From positions 1 to 40,818 of the forward strand of contig JAFGIX010000086.1 of NCBI GenBank assembly GCA_016929395.1: 40,818 nucleotides of DNA, read 5' to 3'. The notes beneath the pieces were generated by a model, which did no database searches, was not told the DNA's origin, and saw nothing but the letters and a program-made list of their open reading frames with translations. The position numbers were made by a program, and so were the translations under genes. Of the stretch, positions 9,166 to 16,745 are shown in pieces. The stretch is from Candidatus Zymogenus saltonus. Its GTDB lineage: Bacteria; Desulfobacterota; Zymogenia; Zymogenales; Zymogenaceae. Position 1 is the stretch's first letter, and every line of letters begins with the position of its first letter.

Positions 9166-9212
9166 TTTAAATACGCTTAAAAAAATAAAACAAAAGGGCT
9201 TTGCTGGTTATT

Positions 9213-9241
9213 TTACTATCAAAAAAGACGCTCTGTGTCAA
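9213..9241 (-). promoter_or_regulatory. Candidate promoter of lptD
   Basis: TTGACA at 9236-9241, a 17-base spacer and TAGTAA at 9213-9218, reading into lptD with a leader of about 40 bases. The -35 is perfect and the -10 is weak. Confidence 0.45.
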
Positions 9242-9542
9242 GTTAATTGTATTGTATTTATATTAATATGAATAATAGAGGGAGATCGAGCTTTCAAGTT
9301 CAAGGGTTCTTGAATGGATGCCGGTAAGCCGGCTGAAGCCGAGTTCTTTCGGGAGGATTCATACGAAACGAGGTTGACATAGTTTTAGCCGAGGGGAAAC
9401 CCGTTGCCGTGAAGATAAATAGTCTAAAAATCCCCCGGGTGGTGTGACCGCATTTATAAAGAGGTTTATGACGAATAGGGTTTAAAAGGGGTGTTACGTA
9501 ATATACCCGAACCGGTTGGTTTGGTTTGGGTGTCCCTTTGGG
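9242..9542. other. Noncoding gap upstream of lptD
   Basis: Between lptD and the interrupted secreted-protein gene I see no gene, no strong hairpin with a T run and no clear repeat. A short inverted run around GCCGGTAAGCCGGC near 9320 could fold locally. Confidence 0.4.
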
Positions 9543-9995
9543 CTATCTGATGTATAGCATGAATTTTTTACACCCGTTGGGATTAGAATCCAAGTGGATG
9601 GTTTTGTCTCTCCAGTCGATTTTGCGGCTCCCCAGGCCCGGGTTCGGGCGGGTGAAACAGGCATCCGCATTGATGAAGCGAAGCGGTCCCCCATATTCGT
9701 CGTAGATGATGGTCTCAACACACTTAGCTTCCGGTACCGGTATGCATGCCATGAAATAGCGACCTGATGCATTGTATCCGGCTATATTCAGCCAATACTT
9801 GTTTTTATTCCAGGAGGGCGTCTCGTTTTCCGATGTGATGTGCGGATACGTTATATCATAAGTGCTCGGGGTTCAGGTGTGGTGACCGACGGACCCGGTT
9901 GTGTAGATGTTGATCTCCACATCCCCCGCGCTGGCAATGACAGGAGCCGCGACCGCCAGAAGGAAGACCGGAACAACAATTAAAGGTCTCTCCAT
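9543..9995 (-). pseudogene. Small secreted protein gene interrupted by in-frame TGA
   Basis: From the ATG at 9993-9995 (AAGG four bases before it; another in-frame ATG at 10005-10007) the frame encodes a clear signal peptide, MERPLIVVPVFLLAVAAP to ASA, with predicted cleavage near residue 23, then a short exported region to Thr40. Codon 41 is TGA (9873-9875). The same frame then stays open for 109 codons to TAG at 9543-9545, giving a coherent sequence with four cysteines (FMACIPVPEAKC, NADACFTR, NPNGCKKF). The continuity argues for one gene of about 150 codons. The TGA may be a recent nonsense mutation, a sequencing or assembly error, or a selenocysteine codon. By eye I find no convincing SECIS hairpin directly after it. 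I do not recognise the family. Confidence 0.6.
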
Positions 9996-10134
9996 AGGCC
10001 TTTCCATCCCATGAGCCGGATTATTAAAAGCCTCGGCAATCAATATTAAATCCCCAGCTTACCCCAACGCCCCGACTCGAATGACAACTATCGGTCAAGA
10101 AAACAAGCCCTTCTTGGACGGCATCCCCATTTGA

Positions 10135-11427
10135 TTACTTGATGGCCTCCACCCTCGACTTGACGTTCTTCTTGAGGATTTCCAGAATCTCGGGATACCT
10201 CTGGACGACGGCCTTCAGATCGTTTCTGGTGATCTCCAATAACCTGAGGTCGCTCTCGGCGATTACGTCTGCGGTCCTTGGCTTTCCGGTTATCAACGCT
10301 ACCTCTCCGAAAAAGTCCCCGGGCAAGAGCCGGGACGTGAAGTCCCCCCCACCCTCTTTTTTGGCGACCACCTTTACGTATCCCGACTGAATGAAATACA
10401 TGGAATCCCCCGGGGCCCCCTGCTTTATGACCACATCGCCCTCGCCGAATCTCCTCGGCTTGAACAGGTCGAGAATAACGCTCCTCTTCTTGGCGGAGAG
10501 GGATGAAAAGAGGGGAGATGTTGCAAGAATGGTGTCGAGAATCCTCTTCTTGTAGAAGTTCAGCAGCACGTCCCTAACCTGGGGATGGTCTTCCACAACG
10601 TTGTCCATATCCCTCTTCGTCAGCTCGAGGAGGGTCGTTTCTACAACCGCCTTTATCGTGGCAAAGCGGACCGCATTTGAAAAGAAGCCTATCTCCCCGA
10701 AAAAATCCCCCTCCCCCAGGCTGTTTATGTACACCTCTTCCCCTTGTTCGCTCCGCTTTGAGACGCTCACCTCCCCAGATACTATGCAGTATATGGAATC
10801 CCCCTCTTCACCCTCCCTCAGGATAACCTCCCCGGCAGAGAAAGTGATCGGTTTGATTTTATCCACAACGGCTATGAACTCATCGCGGGACAGATCCGAA
10901 AAGAGCTCTATCTTCTCCTGCTTGCCCGCCATCTTTGTTGAATATGATGACATCACCCTCTTTCTGGAGAGGGAATACTCCGACATCTGAGGGTCGTCCG
11001 GGTCGATGAGGTCCATTATATCCGGCTCTTCCGGCTCCGAGACGACCTCGGCTTCTATCACCCCTTTCCCGCCTCCCAGTCCCAAAGCCGGCTCTTCTCC
11101 CTTCTGCTTTCTATAGAGCTCGGCGATTCTGCCTTTTACATCAGCGTTATTCGGATCGATCTTTAAGATAATCTTATTTACCGCTATGGCTTTGAGGAGC
11201 GTCCCTGTGTCCGTATATTTTTTTGCCGCAAAGTTGTAATGTTTTATAGCCTCGTTTTTCTGGCCCATCTTGACGTAACACTCGCCCACCTTGGTGTGAA
11301 TCGCCGGAGAATTGGTCAGTCTGATGACCTCGAGATAATCATTTATCGCATCCTTGTATTTCCCCTTGGATGCCTTGAGCTCTCCCGATTTAACGAGCTC
11401 GGTCGCCCTTTGTTTTACGTCCGACAT
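10135..11427 (-). CDS. TPR protein with two cyclic-nucleotide-binding domains
   Basis: A soluble 430-residue protein. Residues 1-108 form helical TPR-like repeats (AINDYLEVIRL, AIKHYNFAAKKY, IAVNKIILKIDPNN). An acidic linker with PDDPQ leads to two CRP-type cyclic-nucleotide-binding domains (about 173-285 and 303-420). The second has a canonical phosphate-binding cassette, FFGEVALITGKPRTA with Glu375 and Arg384. The first is altered (FFGEIGFFSNAVRFA, with Arg254 but no Pro before it). There is no DNA-binding domain or enzyme domain, so it probably acts as a ligand-controlled scaffold. The frame opens at GTG 11436; I prefer the ATG at 11425-11427, which has AGGTGA upstream. It appears to be transcribed alone. 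Confidence 0.85.
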   Translation of the reverse strand: MSDVKQRATELVKSGELKASKGKYKDAINDYLEVIRLTNSPAIHTKVGECYVKMGQKNEAIKHYNFAAKKYTDTGTLLKAIAVNKIILKIDPNNADVKGRIAELYRKQKGEEPALGLGGGKGVIEAEVVSEPEEPDIMDLIDPDDPQMSEYSLSRKRVMSSYSTKMAGKQEKIELFSDLSRDEFIAVVDKIKPITFSAGEVILREGEEGDSIYCIVSGEVSVSKRSEQGEEVYINSLGEGDFFGEIGFFSNAVRFATIKAVVETTLLELTKRDMDNVVEDHPQVRDVLLNFYKKRILDTILATSPLFSSLSAKKRSVILDLFKPRRFGEGDVVIKQGAPGDSMYFIQSGYVKVVAKKEGGGDFTSRLLPGDFFGEVALITGKPRTADVIAESDLRLLEITRNDLKAVVQRYPEILEILKKNVKSRVEAIK

Positions 11428-11546
11428 TTTCATCACCTATATAATAATGAGAGAGATACTATTTTTAAAAACGTTCAAACAACAAGCGGTTTTCTCTTTG
11501 TCTTGAATCCGGCCAAGGCGGATGTGGCAAAAACTTTTTACAAGCC

Positions 11547-11562
11547 CTGTACATATATACAG
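11547..11562. promoter_or_regulatory. LexA-box-like palindrome CTGT-N8-ACAG
   Basis: CTGTACATATATACAG matches the gammaproteobacterial LexA consensus CTGT-N8-ACAG, including the alternating AT core. It lies 120 bases upstream of the TPR/cyclic-nucleotide-binding gene. Deltaproteobacterial LexA proteins often use other motifs, and eight fixed bases are expected about once per 65 kb by chance, so the assignment is tentative. The gap 11437-11705 holds nothing else evident. Confidence 0.25.
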
Positions 11563-11705
11563 AAAATACGGATCCCCCCCCTGTCCACAAGGAAACAGTT
11601 GATTTAATTGAACTCCCTTCTTTGAAAAATTCCCGGGTGCCGCGTTAATGATAGCAAATGGCGGGAAAAGTGTAAAGAATTTTATGTTTTTAATAAGATG
11701 CGGGC

Positions 11706-12671
11706 CTACAGGCCGAAGAGGCTCTTTGCGTTTTCGTAGACCCACTTCCTCTTCACCTCCTCTTTTAAGGGCAGCTCCATCACGCCGTCGGCTAGCTCCT
11801 TTATCGAAAGGCCCATGAAGAGCCAGGTGGAGCCGAAGAGGATCTTATCCTTCAAGATCGAATTTCCGTATCTTATGAGGGCCTCCCACCCCGCCCCCGG
11901 CGTCCCGAGGTACTTCGGCAGGTAAGAGGCTATGTCGATGTAGATGTTTTTGTTCCGCCACGCCACGGCGACCATCTCCTCCACCCAGGGCCATCCCCCG
12001 TGCCCCGCGATCATCTTGAGCTCCGGGAAGTCCTGAGCCACGATGTCGAGATAAATCGGGCGCTCCACCTCCATGGTGTGGGTGGAGTAATTTATCGAGA
12101 GGTGAAACCATACAGGGATATCGAGCTCGACGCAGGTGGAGTAGAGGGGATACATCTTGGCGTGATGGGGGGGAATTTGAAACATGAAGGGGCGAACGGC
12201 GATTCCTCTCAAGCCCAGGTCGTAGCACCTCCTGATTTCCCTGACGGCGTCCATCCCCTTCAGGGGGTCGATCCCGGCGACCCCTACGAACCTGTCCGGA
12301 TACCTCTTTACCATGTCGGCGTAGTAGTCGTTTTTGAGACCCTTGATCCCGCTCTTGCTCTCCTCGTCCAGATTGAAGATGACCGCCTTTTCCACCCCCA
12401 TCTCATCCAGCTGCTTCATGAATTCTTCGATCGGCGTAATAAGGGGCTGCACCCTTGGCTTTAGCTCTTCCCTCAAAACATCGTTCGGAAGGGTCGTTTT
12501 CATCCGGTAGAGCTCCTCCGGCATCATGCCGAGAACGGGCGCCACCCTCGGGCCGAAGACGTCCTTCAGGTAGCCCGCCATCTGCGGGGGGAGAGACGCT
12601 ATCAGGTCCAGCATAACCTCTTCCGTCGGGAGATAGCAGAGGGAGTCTATAATCTTGTATTTTTCGCCCAT
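11706..12671 (-). CDS. Amidohydrolase-family protein lacking usual metal ligands
   Basis: A 321-residue TIM-barrel protein of the amidohydrolase-2 (ACMSD-like, COG2159) family, most of which are metal-dependent decarboxylases or hydrolases. The fold is clear from VGVAGIDPLKG near 130, RPFMFQIPP near 160, WFH at 188-190, AGHGGWPWVEE at 222-232 and KILFGSTW at 276-283. The usual N-terminal HxH pair is absent: where D-x-H-x-H is expected the protein reads Asp9-Ser-Leu11-Cys-Tyr13. The late metal Asp (GSDW in relatives) is Thr282. His190 and His224 remain. It may therefore be a non-catalytic relative or use another chemistry. GAGGTAAAAA precedes the ATG. It lies 277 bases downstream of the class III aminotransferase on the same strand, with a terminator between. 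Confidence 0.8.
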   Translation of the reverse strand: MGEKYKIIDSLCYLPTEEVMLDLIASLPPQMAGYLKDVFGPRVAPVLGMMPEELYRMKTTLPNDVLREELKPRVQPLITPIEEFMKQLDEMGVEKAVIFNLDEESKSGIKGLKNDYYADMVKRYPDRFVGVAGIDPLKGMDAVREIRRCYDLGLRGIAVRPFMFQIPPHHAKMYPLYSTCVELDIPVWFHLSINYSTHTMEVERPIYLDIVAQDFPELKMIAGHGGWPWVEEMVAVAWRNKNIYIDIASYLPKYLGTPGAGWEALIRYGNSILKDKILFGSTWLFMGLSIKELADGVMELPLKEEVKRKWVYENAKSLFGL

Positions 12672-12747
12672 TTTTTACCTCGAAGTTCTTTTGGTCTTCT
12701 CCAATCTTCTTCAAATTAAACTGCCTTAAATCTCGGTGACATTTCCA

Positions 12748-12765
12748 ATATTAGTATCCTAATAT
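12748..12765. promoter_or_regulatory. Inverted repeat, possible operator of the amidohydrolase gene
   Basis: ATATTAG (12748-12754) and CTAATAT (12759-12765) are perfect arms around TATC, placed 77-94 bases upstream of the amidohydrolase start. The position and symmetry fit a repressor or activator site, but no cognate regulator gene is nearby. Confidence 0.35.
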
Positions 12766-12831
12766 CCTGTTAAGCCCCGTTGCCCGCCGTCACGTTCGCA
12801 AAGGGGCAGGCATTCAAAATCCTTGAGGATC

Positions 12832-12885
12832 AAAAAATGGGGAGATTGAACATTATTTGAAATAACGAGCAATCCCCCCTTTTTT
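12832..12885 (-). terminator. Terminator after the SCP2/aminotransferase operon
   Basis: Read on the minus strand, GGGGGGATTG pairs with CAATCTCCCC with one mismatch, an inner TTATTT-C-AAATAA arm extends the hairpin, and a run of six T follows. The plus strand also ends in TTTTTT, so it may work both ways. It lies about 65 bases after the aminotransferase stop. Confidence 0.75.
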
Positions 12886-12948
12886 ATCGTTTTCAATTTT
12901 CAGACTCTGTGCCTGCCGTCACACCTTAAAGCATTTTTCGTCCAAAGA

Positions 12949-14205
12949 CTAAACTTCCGAGGGCCCGAAGACCTTCCTTACCTCCTTGAAGGCCTCATCG
13001 GCGACGTTGATGGACTTTTCTATGTCCGCCTTCTCGTGGGCGGCGCTGACAAACCAGTTGTGGTGCGGGTGGAAGAAGACGCCCCGCTTCATCGCCTCGA
13101 TAGAAAACAGTTGGCTGTTTCTGAAATCGCCCCTGTCCTTGAAGGTCATGAATAGCGTCGCCGGCGGGCCGGTCACCTCGACCTCCAGCTCGTGGGCCTG
13201 GGCCATCTCTTCGAGGCCGGATTTAAGAAGCTCCCCCATCTTCTTTATCTTTTCGATGGCGTTGTCCCTCTTCAGGATTTTAAGGGTGGCCAGAGAAGCC
13301 GCCATGGGAACGGCGGAGAGCCAGTAACTACCGGTGTAGAACACGCCGGAGGCGCTTATCCTCATCTTATCCGTTCCCACCATTGCGGAGAGGGCGTAGC
13401 CGTTGGCGATCGCCTTGCAGTAGCAGGATATGTCCGGCTGGAAGCCGAAGAGCTCGTGCGAACCTCTGAGGTCAAGCCTGAAGCCCGCCCTGATGTCGTC
13501 CAAAATCAGGACTATCCCCTCCTCGTCGCAGGTCTTTCTTATTCCCTTCCAGTAACCCTCCGGGGGCATCACCTGATTCGCCCAGGTCGGGTGGTGATAC
13601 GGCGTTAGGATCGTCCCGGCTATCTCGCCCTTATATTTTCTCGCCAGTTCGTTGAACTCGTCCAGATCTCCCCATGTTACGTAAAGGAGATTTTGAACGT
13701 CCTCATCGATGACGCCGGCGTGCCCGGCACCCGTAGCCCACGGCGCCGTACCGTGATAGGCGCCCTTTGCCATGATGATCTTCTTCCTCTTTGTGTGGTG
13801 TCTTGCGATCATCAGGGAGTGGTTGGTCATGTCGGCGCCGTTCTTGCCGAACACGACCCAGTCCGCCATGGGGATGAGCTTGGTGATGTGCTCTGCAAGC
13901 TCCACCATAATCTCGGCCGGGTGGTTGCAGATATCCGCCTTCTTCTTCTGCTCCTCGGCGGCCTTGTCCACCTCCGGGTGGTTATAGCCCAGGACCATCG
14001 GGCCGTAACTGCACAAGTAGTCTATATACTCGTTTCCGTCTACGTCCCAGTACTTGCATCCCTTGGTCTTCTCTATGTAGTATGGAGAGGCCAGGGGGCC
14101 GACGATAACCGGCGTCATGTGGCCGTATATTCCCTGGGGGATCACCTCTGCCGCCCTCTTAAAAAGACTGATTGATTTTTTATATCTATCCGTGTATTGA
14201 GTCAT
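12949..14205 (-). CDS. Class III aminotransferase, GSA-aminomutase-like
   Basis: A 418-residue PLP enzyme of fold type I, class III, closest by motif to the glutamate-1-semialdehyde aminomutase group (COG0001). The PLP ring-contacting Asp236 is in ILDDIRAGFR and the Schiff-base Lys264 in CYCKAIANGY. The phosphate-loop region reads FGKNGADMTNHSLMIAR (about 119-135). The LDDIRAGFR and CKAIANGY forms differ from classical HemL (FDEVMTGFR, LGKIIGGG), and no other haem-synthesis gene is nearby, so a different omega-amino or beta-amino acid substrate is more likely. GGAGGAAAAA gives a strong start. The SCP2-like gene ends 48 bases upstream, so the two are probably co-transcribed. Confidence 0.85.
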   Translation of the reverse strand: MTQYTDRYKKSISLFKRAAEVIPQGIYGHMTPVIVGPLASPYYIEKTKGCKYWDVDGNEYIDYLCSYGPMVLGYNHPEVDKAAEEQKKKADICNHPAEIMVELAEHITKLIPMADWVVFGKNGADMTNHSLMIARHHTKRKKIIMAKGAYHGTAPWATGAGHAGVIDEDVQNLLYVTWGDLDEFNELARKYKGEIAGTILTPYHHPTWANQVMPPEGYWKGIRKTCDEEGIVLILDDIRAGFRLDLRGSHELFGFQPDISCYCKAIANGYALSAMVGTDKMRISASGVFYTGSYWLSAVPMAASLATLKILKRDNAIEKIKKMGELLKSGLEEMAQAHELEVEVTGPPATLFMTFKDRGDFRNSQLFSIEAMKRGVFFHPHHNWFVSAAHEKADIEKSINVADEAFKEVRKVFGPSEV

Positions 14206-14253
14206 TTTTTCCTCCGAACTTATAACCGTTTAGTTCTATAAGCAGCTAAACGC

Positions 14254-15018
14254 CTATTCGAGATATGCGCCCGCCTTTTCCATCAGAAAAGCGAGCTGCT
14301 CGATAATGGCGAGAGAGCCGGAAAGCTCGATGTCTCCCAGCGCTACGGCCGCCATGAGATCAAGCTGGTTGGTGAACATCGCATAGGCAATATCGAAGTT
14401 TTTAAAGCCGAGGTAGGCGTTGTAATCGTCCGGTCTCCCCTTGACGGCCTTGAAGTCCTTCCCCTTCTTTACGATATAGACCGAAGGTCCGCTATTTGCC
14501 CCGTCCTTTATCTCCACGTGGGCGATCCCGTCCGGGATCTTCTTTACCACGTCCGCCATCGACTTGTCCGCCTGCCCCACCTGGGCCGCGCCCATGACGG
14601 CGGCGTAAAGGAGAAGGGTTGCGATGAGGTCTTTCTCCTCGCCCTTCGGATTCTTCTCATTCATGTAATTGTCGAGGATATCGCCGATCTTCTCGAACTT
14701 CTTGGTGAGTCCCAGCTTCAACAAGCCCTTTACGGGAAGCGGTATCCCGAAGCCCTTTTTGGCCAGCATATTTGATACGACCTTGTGGGATATGAATACC
14801 AGGCTCACGGTCGATTTCTTTTCCTTCCCCGGCGTGACGACGATTCCGTCGTTTACAAACTCCACCTGGGCGGCAAGGTCTTCCGGGGCGGAAAACTGAA
14901 TTACGCCATTAAGACCCTTTAAGATCTTTTTGGCATCTTTGTCTTTTTTTGCTATCTCTTCAAAGAGCGGAAGTATCGCGTAGAGAAACAGCCTTGCTTT
15001 AACTAAATTCTCCGACAT
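14254..15018 (-). CDS. SCP2-like sterol/lipid-carrier-fold protein
   Basis: A 254-residue cytoplasmic protein with no signal peptide or membrane helix. The second half (about 165-252) resembles an SCP2-type lipid carrier domain: a mixed sheet with GPSVYIVKKGKDFKAVKGRPDDYNAYLGFKNFD split across it, then helices ending LGDIELSGSLAIIEQLAFLMEKAGAYL, where the G-x-I-x-L-S-G-S turn is typical. The first half (about 35-110) seems to be a divergent second copy. Proteins of this fold carry fatty acyl or sterol-like ligands. AAAGGAGGAATATAC precedes the ATG. It is the first gene of an operon with the class III aminotransferase. The assignment rests on fold-like pattern only. Confidence 0.5.
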   Translation of the reverse strand: MSENLVKARLFLYAILPLFEEIAKKDKDAKKILKGLNGVIQFSAPEDLAAQVEFVNDGIVVTPGKEKKSTVSLVFISHKVVSNMLAKKGFGIPLPVKGLLKLGLTKKFEKIGDILDNYMNEKNPKGEEKDLIATLLLYAAVMGAAQVGQADKSMADVVKKIPDGIAHVEIKDGANSGPSVYIVKKGKDFKAVKGRPDDYNAYLGFKNFDIAYAMFTNQLDLMAAVALGDIELSGSLAIIEQLAFLMEKAGAYLE

Positions 15019-15049
15019 GTATATTCCTCCTTTAACCTATTAATGTAAT

Positions 15050-15078
15050 ATATTAAATGATTAGATGATCTATATCAA
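15050..15078 (-). promoter_or_regulatory. Candidate promoter of the SCP2/aminotransferase operon
   Basis: TTGATA (15073-15078), a 17-base spacer and TAATAT (15050-15055) read into the SCP2-like gene, leaving a leader of about 25 bases that holds the AAAGGAGG ribosome site. Confidence 0.55.
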
Positions 15079-15472
15079 GTCATAATAGTCCGCCTCCGAA
15101 AAATCCCTAACTCCCTTAGCCGATTACGACCTCTCATAGTCAATTCCGTCCACCCCTTGCCACATCCAGCGAATAGACTTCACCGCACCAACGGCACCGG
15201 CGTGAAAAGGCCCGTACGCCGCCGCCCCTGTCGGAAACATTGCGGCCGTTCCGCACCCGGCCCACCTTCCAGCCCTCGATCCCCTTTCAGCTCCCACCCG
15301 TTCTTCTACGCCCCATCCCCCTTGACCCCCGACCCCCTACGCTAGCCCCCCCGTTTACCATCCCATCCCACCCTACCGCTCCCCAGCCGATTATAATTAC
15401 GGCACCTCACCATAATTACGACCTCCCCATAATTACAGCCCCGCCCGTAAAAATCTCGGCAGCCTCGATCCG
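15079..15472. other. Gap after crotonase: C-rich tract and ATAATTAC motifs
   Basis: This gap follows the crotonase stop. Three copies of ATAATTAC stand at 15393-15400, 15412-15419 and 15429-15436, spaced 19 and 17 bases apart with C-rich filler. From about 15250 to 15390 the plus strand is pyrimidine-rich, so the crotonase transcript would be G/A-rich here. Open frames in it are low-complexity shadows. Confidence 0.55.
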
Positions 15473-16297
15473 TTAAGTTCCGGGGAACTTCGGCTTTCTC
15501 CTCTCGCCGAAGGCGGTAATCGCCTCGAAGAAGTCCTCCGACGGCAGGATGTTTGCGCTCCTGTTGGCGACGTAATCGAGGCCGTCGGCCACGTTCTTGT
15601 CCCTGCAGTAGTGTATCACCTCCTTGGCGGACATGACCGCCAGGGGCGCCTGCTCCGCTATCTCTTCGGCCAATGCCTGCGCTCCGGCAAAGAGGGCATC
15701 CATATCCGGGTAGACCTCGTTTACGAGGTTTATCTCCTTCGCCCTGTCGGCGCTGATGCTCCTGGTGGTGTATGTAAGCTCCTTTGTGTGGCCTTCTCCG
15801 ACTATTCTCGGGAGCCTCTGAAGGGTTCCCGCGTCGGCCACTATCGCCACCCTCGCCTCCCTGACGGAGAAGGTCGCGTCCTTGGACGCCAGGCGTATGT
15901 CGCAGGCGGTGATGATGTCCACCCCGGCGCCGATGCAGTAACCGTGCACCGCGGCGATAACCGGCTTTCTGCACTTTTCAAACGCCGTTATGGAATCCTG
16001 AAGCTCCAATATCTTTTTCACCATATTGAGCCTCTTTCTCCCCATGATGCCCTTTTCGGACAGCCCGGGCACCTCGGGGGCCATCCCTATAAGGTCGATC
16101 CCCGCCGTGAAGCACTTTCCCCTTCCGGCCAGGATCACTACCCTTATCTCGTCGTCATCGTCAAGCTCCGCCATCACCTCGATGCTCTCCCGCCAGAAAT
16201 CGGGCCCGCAGGCGTTCAGCTTATCCGGGCGGTTCATAAAGACCCAGGCGATGGCTCCCTTTCTCTCAACATCAAAGACCTTATACTTCTTTGTCAT
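15473..16297 (-). CDS. Enoyl-CoA hydratase/isomerase, dienoyl-CoA isomerase-like
   Basis: A 274-residue crotonase-fold enzyme acting on acyl-CoA. The oxyanion-hole segments are KCFTAGIDL (about 61-69) and HGYCIGAGVD (118-127). Three acidic residues match the catalytic set of delta3,5-delta2,4-dienoyl-CoA isomerase (rat Asp176, Glu196, Asp204) in motif and spacing: Asp127, Glu147 and Asp155, followed by AGTLQRLPRIVG, nearly the same as in ECH1. This favours double-bond isomerisation over hydration. The frame opens at a TTG (16318), but the ATG at 16295-16297 has GAGGGG six bases before it and fits the family start. It is divergent from transketolase. No other beta-oxidation gene is in the window. 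Confidence 0.85.
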   Translation of the reverse strand: MTKKYKVFDVERKGAIAWVFMNRPDKLNACGPDFWRESIEVMAELDDDDEIRVVILAGRGKCFTAGIDLIGMAPEVPGLSEKGIMGRKRLNMVKKILELQDSITAFEKCRKPVIAAVHGYCIGAGVDIITACDIRLASKDATFSVREARVAIVADAGTLQRLPRIVGEGHTKELTYTTRSISADRAKEINLVNEVYPDMDALFAGAQALAEEIAEQAPLAVMSAKEVIHYCRDKNVADGLDYVANRSANILPSEDFFEAITAFGERRKPKFPGT

Positions 16298-16402
16298 TAT
16301 AATCCCCTCACTACTCAAATTTCATTCAACAAAGGTCCAAGTCACTATTCAAACTGCAAACTTGAAGCGTCACTGCAATATCAATCTTAAATATCAATCT
16401 TA

Positions 16403-16431
16403 CTAATATAATAGGCGGCCCTTCGTGTCAA
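16403..16431 (-). promoter_or_regulatory. Candidate promoter of the crotonase gene
   Basis: A perfect TTGACA (16426-16431) is followed after 17 bases by TATTAG (16403-16408); an overlapping TATATT gives a 15-base spacer. The leader would be about 100 bases and contains the near-repeat TAAGATTGATATT / AAGATTGATATT. Confidence 0.45.
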
Positions 16432-16745
16432 GAATTTTTAGAGAAAATGTTTTATGTAGAAAAGAGCCTGCCTTATTTGACATATTTTTATTCCTTAACG
16501 AGAGAATTTATGCTATTATCATAACCTGTTTACAAGGGAGGTTTTTTTAAGGCTGGCCTCGCTTTTTCAAGGGCGCTTCCCGATAAAAGGGGGAGAAGAT
16601 CATCGCCTAAATCGATAAAATGGAGATCTTATAAAAAACGGATTGACTGGGTGCGGCGAAACGTACTGTTTGATTTGAAGGCTTGAGGATGGACGAATAT
16701 CTGAATTCCACATCTCGTATATGAAAGTGAAGATCGGAGGAAAAG
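16432..16745. other. Divergent control region before transketolase
   Basis: No gene. On the plus strand TTGACA at 16477-16482 is followed by AT-rich sequence with possible -10 boxes (GAGAAT at 16502, TATGCT at 16509, TATTAT at 16514), all at poor spacing, so the tkt promoter is not settled. The strong tkt ribosome site GGAGGAAAAG ends at the ATG. Confidence 0.35.

Noticed and set aside
9494-9772. 92-codon frame overlapping the interrupted secreted-protein gene
   Set aside because: The adjoining frame joins with a signal peptide and gives a coherent product; this one does not.
9873-9875. Genome-wide reassignment of TGA
   Set aside because: Several intact genes, such as dapL and the M20 hydrolase, end with TGA at their expected length.
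12949-14205. Naming the class III aminotransferase hemL
   Set aside because: The PLP-site motifs differ from classical HemL and no haem-synthesis genes are near.
15342-15974. Minus-strand open frame of 210 codons, Arg/Gly-rich
   Set aside because: It is out of frame with the crotonase gene and reads as a frame shadow.
16477-16520. Plus-strand tkt promoter with TTGACA
   Set aside because: No -10 box lies at 16-18 bases from it, so it was described only as an unresolved region.
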